Assembly (NCBI GenBank): GCA_016210245.1
Contig: JACQUR010000539.1
Location: forward strand, 1 to 22,981
From: Chloroflexota bacterium
GTDB taxonomy: Bacteria > Chloroflexota > UBA6077 > JACQUR01
Direction: 5' to 3'
DNA length: 22,981 nt
The translations under genes were made by a program, and so were the position numbers. Under the pieces are notes generated by a model that searched no databases, was not told where the DNA came from, and worked only from the letters and a program-made list of their open reading frames with translations. Positions 16,686 through 22,981 of this stretch are shown in pieces. Within the stretch, counting starts at the first letter, position 1, and every line of letters begins with the position of its first letter.

Positions 16686-16759
16686 TGCATGGCGCCTGTC
16701 AGCTCGCCATTATCTCTCGATGGCCACGCTCAGATTCTGAAAGGTGGGTCAGCCACATA

Positions 16760-17803
16760 ATGAATCTGTCCAAATTCGATGATGCGACGAACGCGTTGCG
16801 ATCCGAACGAATCGACTTTCTAATCGAGGCCGTCGGCGCGGTAGCCGCGTTCGACGCGGCCGAGCGACTGGGCGCGCTGGCGCGCCTGCAAAGCGGGCCG
16901 GCCGATGCGGTTTCTCTGGCCCGCGACTGCGCCATCAGCGAGCGAGGGGCGAGAGCGCTGATCGCGGCTCTGGCCGGCCTTGGATTGGTCGAGGCCGACG
17001 CGGGTGAGGTTTTTCGTTCTGCCGTGCCCGGTTTGGTCGAGCTTGCGGCCATCCGAGCGCCCTGGAAGCTCCTTGCCGAAGTTGTAAGGGGCGACCCGCC
17101 GCCTGCCACAGGCCATGCCTCGGCTGGCGCCGAGGCCTTCTACCCTGATGTAGTGCAGTTCCTCGCCACGCTCTTCGCCCCCGCCGCCGAGCGCGCTGCC
17201 GATCGACTTGGCGGGCCCAGCTTACGTGTGCTGGACATCGGCGCCGGAGCGGCACCCTGGAGTCGGGCGCTGGCGGCGCGCGATGCGGAGTGCCTGGTCA
17301 CAGCGTTGGACCTGCCGGCAGTCTTAGCGGTAACCCGCGAGGCCGTGGCAACGGCTGGGCTCGGGGCGCAATTCCGGTATCGCGCGGGCGATATGTTCGC
17401 CGTCGACTGGTCAGTCGGAGAAGGATACGATTTGGCGATCCTTGGTAACGTGTGCCATCTGTTCGACGAGGGAGCTAACCGCCGTCTCCTGGGCCGTGTC
17501 ATCGACGCCCTGCGGCCTGGCGGAGAGTTGGCGATCGTCGATGCTATCCCGAACGAGGGCAAAGACGGCCCGCGGGCCGTGGTCCTATACGCGCTGGGCC
17601 TGCTCCTGCGCACGGCCCGCGGCCAAGTGTATCCGTTCTCAACTTACGCCGAGTGGCTGCACGAGGCCGGCTATGAGGCAGTGGAGCGGTTCGATCTGAA
17701 CGCTGTTGGCTCGCTCACGCTCATCACTGGACGGCGGCCAAAACAAACTGCGATGCAGGCTAGAGCCGCCAGGCCTCTGAATGAGACCGGCGACTTTTCT
17801 TGA
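16760..17803 (+). CDS. SAM-dependent methyltransferase, O-methyltransferase type with winged-helix N-terminus
   Basis: A 347-residue protein from ATG 16760 with a weak AAGGTGG at 16741-16747. Residues about 15-100 form the dimerisation and winged-helix part found in Methyltransf_2-type O-methyltransferases (FDAAERLGALARL, RALIAALAGLGLVEAD). The Rossmann part carries the SAM motif VLDIGAGAAPW (157-167), an acidic loop ALDLPAVL, and NVCHLFDEGANRRLLGRVID with LRPGGELAIVDAI. Such enzymes methylate hydroxyl groups of phenolic or polyketide-like compounds; the substrate here is unknown. The gene sits between the two phosphotransferase genes. Its stop overlaps an ATG (TGATG, 17801-17805) in the frame of the ATP-grasp gene, which suggests translational coupling. 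Confidence 0.85.
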   Translation: MNLSKFDDATNALRSERIDFLIEAVGAVAAFDAAERLGALARLQSGPADAVSLARDCAISERGARALIAALAGLGLVEADAGEVFRSAVPGLVELAAIRAPWKLLAEVVRGDPPPATGHASAGAEAFYPDVVQFLATLFAPAAERAADRLGGPSLRVLDIGAGAAPWSRALAARDAECLVTALDLPAVLAVTREAVATAGLGAQFRYRAGDMFAVDWSVGEGYDLAILGNVCHLFDEGANRRLLGRVIDALRPGGELAIVDAIPNEGKDGPRAVVLYALGLLLRTARGQVYPFSTYAEWLHEAGYEAVERFDLNAVGSLTLITGRRPKQTAMQARAARPLNETGDFS

Positions 17804-17850
17804 TGCGGCTTACAAGAATGCGCCGACTCGAGACTGAGCAAGGAAGAACA

Positions 17851-18726
17851 ATGTATATTCACTGGCTAGGCAAGCCGAATTGCGGCGATCGGTCGCTCGT
17901 GGGCGGGAAAGCGGCCAACCTGAGCCGCCTGGCCGAGGCCCATCGCGTGCCGCCGGGCTTCTGCCTGACCACGCAGGCCTACGATCTAGCGATGGTGAGG
18001 GTAGAGGAAGCTGGTAGGAGCGAGGAGGGGCCGATGCCAGACGCGCTGCGCGAAGAAACTGCGATCGCCTATCGCCAACTGGCTGTGCTCTGCGGTGAGG
18101 CGGAGCCGGGCGTCGCCGTGCGCTCCTCGGCGGCCGACGAGGATGGCGCGTTCGCTTCCTTTGCCGGGCAGTACGAGACCTACTTGAATGTGAAAGGCGT
18201 GGAGGAAGTAGAGAAGGCCATATTGCGCTGCTGGGCTTCGGCCCGTTCGCAACGGGCTAGGGAGTATCGTCGCCAGCGGGGATTAGCGCCGGAGGGCGGA
18301 CGAGTCGCCGTTCTGGTGCAGCATTTGGTAATCGCCGACGCGTCGGCGGTGGCCTTCGGCGTCAATCCCGTGACCGGGCAACGCGACGAGATTGTTATCA
18401 CCGCGAGTTGGGGCCTTGGCGAGAGCATCGTCGGCGGATCGGTCACGCCGGATACCTACGTCGTGCGCAAAGATGATGTCGCCATCCTCTCGCGCGAGAC
18501 GGGCGACAAGGGGCGGATGACCGTGGCAGTGCTAGGCGGCACACGCGAGGTTGCAGTCCCGCTTTTTCTTCGTGAACGTCCTTCGCTCGAAGAAGCGCAG
18601 GTCGTGGAGATCGCGCGTCTGGTGCTGGACCTGGAAGAGAAGATGAGCTGGGCGGTCGATGTAGAGTGCGCCTATCGCGGCGGGCAGCTCTACTTGCTTC
18701 AGTGCCGGCCGGTGACAACGGTGTAA
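17851..18726 (+). CDS. PEP/pyruvate-binding ATP-grasp protein (PPDK N-terminal domain)
   Basis: A 291-residue protein from ATG 17851 with AGGAAG at 17841-17846. An ATG at 17803 overlapping the methyltransferase stop would add 16 residues. ATP-grasp signatures of PEP synthase/PPDK: LVGGKAANL with Lys20; VAVRSSAADEDGAFASFAGQ with Arg91; AFGVNPVTGQRDEIVI; WGLGESIVGGSVTPDTYVV; and the closing QLYLLQCRPVT with Gln284. Compared with about 314-320 residues in single-chain relatives it is slightly short, mostly around residues 45-64. It has no acceptor region and no swivel histidine; those are in the protein at 14887. It presumably splits ATP and charges His537 of that partner, as the second subunit of phenylphosphate synthase does. 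The interaction is inference. Confidence 0.85.
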   Translation: MYIHWLGKPNCGDRSLVGGKAANLSRLAEAHRVPPGFCLTTQAYDLAMVRVEEAGRSEEGPMPDALREETAIAYRQLAVLCGEAEPGVAVRSSAADEDGAFASFAGQYETYLNVKGVEEVEKAILRCWASARSQRAREYRRQRGLAPEGGRVAVLVQHLVIADASAVAFGVNPVTGQRDEIVITASWGLGESIVGGSVTPDTYVVRKDDVAILSRETGDKGRMTVAVLGGTREVAVPLFLRERPSLEEAQVVEIARLVLDLEEKMSWAVDVECAYRGGQLYLLQCRPVTTV

Positions 18727-18811
18727 GGAGGCTAGATGGCAGACTAAATAACTCGCATCCAACTTCTTCGACCACGGTACTCTCAAGAATTAACGGCAGG
18801 AGGGCATCCCA

Positions 18812-19078
18812 ATGGCATACCTACTAGTCCAACAGACCGTCGAGGATTACGGCAAGTGGAGGAAGGTGTTCGAGGAGAGCGAAGGCGCCAACCCTAGCGG
18901 CGCCAAGTCCATCCGGATCTTCCGCAGCGCGGAAAACCCCAATGAGATCACTGTTCTCGCGGAATGGGATACCATGGACAACGCCCGTCGCTTCTCCATC
19001 CCACCCGAGGTGATGAAGCGGGCCGGAGTCGTAGGCCAAGTTGTAATTCGCTTCCTCGACGAAGTGAGCTTGCCCTGA
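18812..19078 (+). CDS. small ferredoxin-fold (dimeric alpha/beta-barrel) protein
   Basis: An 88-residue protein from ATG 18812 behind AGGAGGG (18798-18804). MAYLLVQQTVEDYGKWRKVF, then IRIFRSAENPNEITVLAEWD and VIRFLDEV, is the pattern of the dimeric alpha/beta-barrel superfamily (antibiotic-biosynthesis-monooxygenase or cyclase-like stand-alone proteins). Family members often have a few more residues between the ARRF and KRAGV segments. Roles in the superfamily range from monooxygenase and isomerase to ligand binding; none can be assigned here. It is the last gene of the run, 85 bases after the ATP-grasp gene and 38 bases before an intrinsic terminator. Confidence 0.75.
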   Translation: MAYLLVQQTVEDYGKWRKVFEESEGANPSGAKSIRIFRSAENPNEITVLAEWDTMDNARRFSIPPEVMKRAGVVGQVVIRFLDEVSLP

Positions 19079-19116
19079 GCGAACGCAACAGTAACTTCTC
19101 AACGCGGATGGGCGGC

Positions 19117-19148
19117 AGCGCTCGGCTATTGAGGGCCGGGCGCTTTTT
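19117..19148 (+). terminator. rho-independent terminator closing the phosphotransferase run
   Basis: AGCGCTCGGC (19117-19126) pairs with GCCGGGCGCT (19135-19144) with one T-G wobble around an 8-base loop, followed by five T residues (19144-19148). It lies 38 bases after the stop of the last gene. Confidence 0.85.
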
Positions 19149-19605
19149 CATTCGAGCACCTACACTCGCCCCCTACCCATTCCCCGCCGCGCACACGACC
19201 GCAAAATCCCGCGGTTTGCTCAGTTCCTGCTCTGAGAAAGAAACGCACTCCACCCAACCCCGCTGCTCTTTCCTCAGCTTATCTCTGGACGTCATCCCAC
19301 GCCAGCCCAAGAGTTGCGTAACCCGAAACGGGCGCCAACCCGAAAAGGACAAGGGACTGTGACCAAGGTACATGCGGATCTATCAAGCGCGCCTACATCT
19401 TGACCCGCTCGTCGGAGCGTTGAAAAGCCCTTCATCTCGTTCTAGGCGTGAAACCCGCGAGTCCCTTGGTCACGAGAGGTAGTCCCTTGGTCATGCTGGA
19501 CTGGAGCCTCATAAACCCTCGGTCATCGACCGCCCCCTTGCGCTTGTCATCGGCCGCACGATCACGTCAGTGGTTGACGACGGATGACCATCCTATGGCC
19601 CGCGG
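19149..19605. other. gene-free stretch with short repeats
   Basis: No convincing coding region, tRNA or promoter is seen in these 457 bases, and the base composition looks less GC-rich than the coding regions. It contains the CCTTGGTCA repeats listed at 19360-19525. Minus-strand and plus-strand open frames here lack ribosome binding sites and family features. Confidence 0.5.
19360..19525. repeat. CCCTTGGTCA repeat cluster
   Basis: CCCTTGGTCA at 19463-19472 and 19484-19493 (21 bases apart, inside a longer AGTCCCTTGGTCA repeat), CCCTCGGTCA at 19516-19525, and an inverted copy TGACCAAGGT at 19360-19369. Spacing near two helical turns suggests protein binding sites, either an operator or the end of a mobile element. 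No flanking gene start fits them. Confidence 0.4.
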
Positions 19606-20289
19606 TCACCTCTGCAACGGCGCCTCCAGCGACTTAGTCGTGGGGTCATTGATCGCTCGCTCAAGCAGCTCAAGAGGCAGTTGACGCGCCAGCGAGCGGT
19701 TGAGATCCAGTTGGATGCCGTGGGCAAGCTCCACCCAGCGTAGGCCGAAGGCAGCATCCTCGACGCGCCAGAGGTCGCTCTGCCGAAGGACATTGGGGAC
19801 AAGCCTAACTACCAATTCACGCGCTCCGCTGCCATCGTCCTCGCAGTATCGCTCACGCAGCACGCCCGATGAATCGACCTGCCGAAGGTTGTCCAGTATC
19901 ACCGCCACCATACTGCCAACGGTTTCCCGTGATGCTCGCTCGCGAGAGGCCCGCCGATACCAGCGCGCCGCATCGCACCAGCGCCCCGGTATGCCCTCGC
20001 CCTCGATGATGACCTCACGGAGAGCGTGCCAGAACCGTCCCTCCAGCAGCTCCACAAGCCGTTCGCGTGGATGTCCATTCGGAACATGGGTGCCAGTTTC
20101 CCACTGGCATACCGTGACGTCGCTCCCGGCGCCCACCACCCGAGCGATTTCCATCTGGGTCAAACCATGCTCGCGTCTGAACTCACGGGGGCGCCTGCCG
20201 AGATCAAGCAGGTGACTACGGAACCGGCGGACCTTGGGTCGCCCGTCACCATGCAGGCCGTTATCCTCGGGCAGAGGCACGGTGATCAC
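19606..20289 (-). CDS. XRE-type helix-turn-helix regulator
   Basis: A 227-residue protein on the minus strand with GTG start at 20289; a second GTG at 20280 is possible and ribosome binding signals are weak. About residues 33-82 form an XRE/Cro-like helix-turn-helix (REFRREHGLTQMEIARVVG, VTVCQWETGTHVPNGHPRER). The rest is helical and unrecognised, rich in Arg, Leu and Glu, with RWCDAARWYRRASRERASRE. It is the last gene of the island, its start 47 bases from the right boundary, and it points inward. Regulators at such positions can control excision or neighbouring cargo; no target is visible. It could be incomplete at its N-terminus if the boundary truncated it. Confidence 0.65.
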   Translation of the reverse strand: MITVPLPEDNGLHGDGRPKVRRFRSHLLDLGRRPREFRREHGLTQMEIARVVGAGSDVTVCQWETGTHVPNGHPRERLVELLEGRFWHALREVIIEGEGIPGRWCDAARWYRRASRERASRETVGSMVAVILDNLRQVDSSGVLRERYCEDDGSGARELVVRLVPNVLRQSDLWRVEDAAFGLRWVELAHGIQLDLNRSLARQLPLELLERAINDPTTKSLEAPLQR

Positions 20290-20331
20290 GAGTTCCCGCT
20301 GGAGTTCAGCGGAGACTTGGGTGTTAGCGAA

Positions 20332-20342
20332 CGCATGGGCAC
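20332..20342 (+). repeat. right boundary repeat of the comM island
   Basis: CGCATGGGCAC, matching CGCAGGGGCAC at 7929-7939 with one mismatch; the core GGGCAC at 20337-20342 is identical. comM homology on the right resumes here. Confidence 0.6.
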
Positions 20343-21400
20343 GGGTTCATGGCGCACACCAGCATGAACTTGGCCGGATAGGTCACCGTCCCCTTGGCGC
20401 GGGCGATGGCCACCACCCCATCCGCCAGCGGCTGGCGCTACACCTCCAGCGCGTGCTGCCCGAACTCCGGGGCCTCGTCCAGGAACAGCACCCCGCGATC
20501 GGCCAGGCTGATCTCGCCCGGGCGGGGCCAGCCGCCCGGCCCGGCCCCGTCCACCAGCCCGGCGTGGCTGATGGTGTGGTGGGGCGCGCGGAAGGGGCGC
20601 TGCCGCACCAGCGGCTCGTCTGCGGGCAGCTTGCCGGCCACCGAGTAGATCTTGGTCACCTCCAGCGCCTCAGCCGAGGTCAGCGGCGGCAGAATGCCCG
20701 GCAGCGCCCGCGCCATCAGCGTCTTGCCCGCGCCCGGCGGCCCGCTCATGAGCGCGTTGTGCCCCCCCGCCGCGGCCACCTCCAGCGCCCGCTTGCAGTG
20801 CTCCTGGCCCCGGATGTGGGCCATGTCGACCGCAGGGGCTGCGCTCTCGTGGGCCAGGCTCGGGCGCGGCACCGCCGGCTGCAGCTCCAGGTCACCCCGC
20901 AGGTAGGCCACCAGCTCGGCCAGGGTGGCCACCGGCAGCACCCGCACCCCCTCCACCAGCGCCGCCTCGGCCGCGTCCGCGGCCGGCACGAACACCGTGC
21001 CGATGCCCTTCTCGCGCGCCACGGCCACCATGGACAGGATGCCGTTGGTGTGGCGCACCGACCCGTCCAGCGACAGCTCGCCCAGGAACAAGACGTTCTC
21101 GGCCGCCGCCTCCACCTGGGCGGAGGCCAGCACCAGCCCGATGGCGATGGGCAGGTCGTAGGACGGGCCGGTCTTGCGCAGCTCGGCCGGGGCCAGGTTG
21201 ACGGTGAGGCGGCGCATCGGGAACACCAGCCCGCTGTTCTTGACCGCCGCCCGCACCCGCTCGCGCGCCTCCTTGACCGCGTCGTCGGGCAGGCCGACCA
21301 CCAGGAAGTTGGGCAGGCCGCCCGCGGCGATGTCCACCTCCACCTGGACCAGTTCGCCCTCCAGCCCCACCACTGCGCAGGTCGTCACCTTGGCCAGCAC
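20333..21400 (-). pseudogene. comM: comM/yifB N-terminal part, separated by the island and with a nonsense codon
   Basis: Start GTG at 21400, with GGGAGG 8 bases before it, gives the conserved beginning MLAKVTTCAVVGLEGELVQV. Then come the Lon-like ChlI domain (GLPDDAVKEARERVRAAVKN, MRRLTVNLAPAELRK), the AAA+ core with Walker A SGPPGAGKT and GVLFLDEAPEFGQHALEV as Walker B. A TAG at 20440-20438 (codon 321) replaces the usual Leu of EVLRQPL. Beyond it the frame still reads RQPLADGVVAIARAKGTVTY and ends in CAMNPCPC at the island boundary. The C-terminal 153 codons are at 7467-7939. Upstream the frame is open to 21499, but those residues are not part of the family. The gene is dead by insertion, nonsense and frameshift. 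Confidence 0.9.
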
Positions 21401-21565
21401 CAGCCGCGCCTCCCACTCGTGCAACGCTCGGGCCATGATAGCAGCCAGACGACTGGCGGCAAAGTGGGGAGATACAGGTTCTTGATCCGTGGGTGCCATT
21501 CGCCTCGTGAGGCATGGTACGGAGGTACTTGACAGTGTGGGTGTTAGGCGACCAAGGTCAAGAGG

Positions 21566-21715
21566 TCAGAGCCGGAGCGGATAGTCCTCGATCCATGCCT
21601 TCAGAAGGAAGCGGCCACTGAGTGCGTTGCGCAACTTGCCGTCCGCGTGTAGAAAGGGCGTGTTGGTCATCTCGGGAGCCGCCAGAAACAACGCATCGTG
21701 GTAGGGGCACTCGCA
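21566..21715 (-). pseudogene. VapC-type PIN toxin, C-terminal fragment
   Basis: The minus-strand frame gives CECPYHDALFLAAPEMTN, then TPFLHADGKLRNALSGRF and WIEDYPLRL, ending at TGA 21568-21566. This is the C-terminal third of a PIN toxin, with acidic residues in YHDA and HADGKL. Upstream codons (to 21850) do not look like a PIN domain and overlap the intron region, so the N-terminal two thirds are gone. No antitoxin gene is visible beside it. It may have been cut by arrival of the group II intron on its upstream side. Confidence 0.6.
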
Positions 21716-21719
21716 AGGC

Positions 21720-22981
21720 AGAATGGCCGTCATCGAAATGCGAGAGGGCGGCTGCTCCGCCGGGGGCGAAGAGGAGGTCACGTGCCTACGGGTGCTATCG
21801 GAACCCAAGAGGTCCCGCCGGGTCCGTTGGCTGGACACCAGCGGGGGCATCAGGGAAGGGAAGACCGTCGCCTGGTGTCGAATCCCGGTCGGAAGTCGGA
21901 CCGGCCCAGAGTATCGGTGAAGTCGCCGAAGGGAACGAGGGGATGGAGAAACGAGGCCGGCTGGAAGGGAGCCCGCCGGAGGCGGCGAAGGGCCAGACGC
22001 AGCGCTGGCGCCCCTTGCGGCCCCACCTTCTGCGGGTGAACGCGGCGGCCAGACGAGATGACCAGGCCCGGTTCACAGCATTGCTGCATCACGTCGATGT
22101 CGAGGCGCTCAAACGAGCGTTCAAGCGACACCGGCGCGCAGCGAGCCCGGGCGTCGACCGGGTGACGGTGGACGAGGACGAGCAGAACCTGGAAGGCAAT
22201 CTCCAGCGACTGCACGAACGTGTCCACCGCGCGCAGGACTGGCCGAAGCCAGCCCTGCGCGTGTATAGCCCGAAGGCCGATGGTGGCAAACGCGGCTTAG
22301 GTCTACCGGCCCTGGAAGACAAGATCGTCCAGAGCGCGGTGGCCGAAGTCTTGAACGCCCTCTATGAGGCGGACTTCTCCGGGTTCAGCTACGGTTTCCG
22401 ACCAGGCCGCAGCCCACACGGGGCCCTAGCGAGCCGGGACAAGGCGCTGATGACGCAACGGGTGAACTGGGTGCTCGATTTTGACATTCACACCTTTTTC
22501 GACGCGCTCGACCATGCGTGGCTGGTGCGGATGGTGGAGCATAGGATCGCCGACCGAAGGATCCTTCGTCTGATCAAGCGATGGCTGAAGGCCGGCATCC
22601 TGGAGGGCGGTGAATGGACGGCGGTCGAGACGGGAAGTCCCCCAGAGACCTTCAACTTCTTGGGATGTACCCACGACTGTGGGACCACTCGAAGTGGAAA
22701 GTTCATAGTCAAGCGGAAGACCCAAGCGACGCGGATGGCTCGCAAGCTGAAGGAGCTGCGCGGGAAGATGCGAAAGCGGTGGCACGTCAAGGTGCCCGAG
22801 CAATACGCCTGGCTGAGCCAGGTACTGCACGGCCACTACGGCTACCGACTGGTCAAGCGAATGTGGTTCAAAGCTCTGAAGCGACGGAGCCAGAAATCCA
22901 ACTTGAACTGGAAGAAGTTCGACCAGTTGCAGCTAGTTTTTCCGCTTCCGAAACCGACGATCCATCAATCCTGGTACACAG
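21720..22981 (+). mobile_element. group II intron, degenerate (3' end outside window)
   Basis: The reverse transcriptase/maturase frame defines the element. The about 220 bases ahead of it (21720-21942) are GC-rich, hairpin-forming, non-coding sequence and include a GTGCC at 21782 that could be a 5' end, although GTGYG is the consensus. Full group II domain I alone is usually longer than this interval, so the ribozyme appears shortened. The 3' domains V and VI would lie beyond the window. Confidence 0.55.
21943..22981 (+). pseudogene. ltrA: group II intron reverse transcriptase/maturase with deleted catalytic block
   Basis: Open from ATG 21943 to the window edge (346 codons seen). RT motifs present: ASPGVDRVTVDEDE, VYSPKADGGKRGLGLPALED, SGFSYGFRPGRSPHGAL and VLDFDIHTFFDALDH with Asp181. 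After EGGEWTAVETGS the family continues with TPQGG, about 100 residues including YADD, and then GKPETFDFLG. Here residues 230-236 read TGSPPET and run straight into FNFLGCTHDCG. An in-frame deletion has therefore removed the palm with both Asp of YADD. A second gap follows GHYGYR, where about 15-20 residues before LVKRMWFKALKRRSQK are missing. The thumb/maturase end (SNLNWKKF) is present. Reverse transcription is impossible; RNA splicing help is doubtful. No frame break is seen. Confidence 0.8.

Larger units (their letters stand above)
7940..20336. mobile_element. 12.4-kb genomic island inside comM
   Basis: The two comM parts lie in the correct order and orientation on the minus strand, and homology breaks inside the conserved MNPCPCGYYG motif at both ends, flanked by the short repeat GGGCAC. 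Everything between is unrelated to comM. Cargo: TA remnants, an IS66-like element, a LAL regulator, the split phosphotransferase/methyltransferase run and an XRE-type regulator. I see no integrase or recombinase for the whole island and no clear inverted repeats at its ends, so the mobilising machinery is lost or was supplied in trans. comM is a known landing site for AbaR-type resistance islands in Acinetobacter; whether this is a related process is unknown. Bases 7940-8044 hold nothing recognised. Confidence 0.75.

Noticed and set aside
19173..19373. A small minus-strand frame in the gene-free stretch
   Set aside because: No ribosome binding site, no family features and high Trp/Arg content typical of chance frames.
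19360..19525. A CRISPR array
   Set aside because: The repeats are only 10-13 bp, irregularly spaced and in both orientations, with no spacers of constant length and no cas genes.
20234..21532. A 432-codon plus-strand frame opposite comM
   Set aside because: It is the antisense shadow of comM, His/Arg/Gln-rich without motifs.

Overview
The window is GC-rich bacterial DNA with NarL/LuxR-type regulators, a 7TM-type sensor kinase, RCC1/Ig surface repeats and a dense set of toxin-antitoxin (TA) remnants. This mix fits Chloroflexota best, but that is a style-based inference; no rRNA, tRNA or marker gene is present.

Layout. (1) 1-3357: the 3' part of a large RCC1/cadherin-like/Ig-like surface protein, followed by a strong hairpin. 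(2) 3589-4292: a promoter, a truncated DUF3368 PIN toxin and an intact UPF0175 antitoxin. (3) 4530-4786: a decayed surface-protein remnant with its own hairpin. (4) 4874-7464: a promoter and a membrane histidine kinase joined in one frame to a NarL-type response regulator. (5) 7467-7939 and 20333-21400, both on the minus strand: the two halves of one comM/yifB gene, separated by about 12.4 kb. (6) 7940-20336: the island lying inside comM. (7) 21566-22981: a VapC fragment and a group II intron reverse transcriptase that has lost its YADD block.

Inside the island, from left to right: an AbiEi antitoxin with a truncated AbiEii toxin; a Phd-type antitoxin with a frameshifted VapC toxin; an IS66-like insertion sequence that cuts the VapC gene; a large ATP-binding LuxR (LAL) activator; and a four-gene run closed by an intrinsic terminator. 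That run encodes a phosphohistidine-swivel protein, an O-methyltransferase, an ATP-grasp PEP/pyruvate-binding subunit and a small ferredoxin-fold protein. A gene-free stretch with short repeats and an XRE-type regulator on the minus strand complete the island.

How the genes may work together. The swivel protein and the ATP-grasp protein together equal one PEP-synthase or rifampin-phosphotransferase-like enzyme split over two genes, much as in phenylphosphate synthase. With the methyltransferase, the small ferredoxin-fold protein and the adjacent LAL activator they form a plausible inducible cassette that phosphorylates and methylates a small molecule. The substrate cannot be read from the sequence. 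The comM gene is dead three times over: by the island, by a nonsense codon and by a 1-base frameshift. All four toxin genes in the window are broken, while all three antitoxins are intact.
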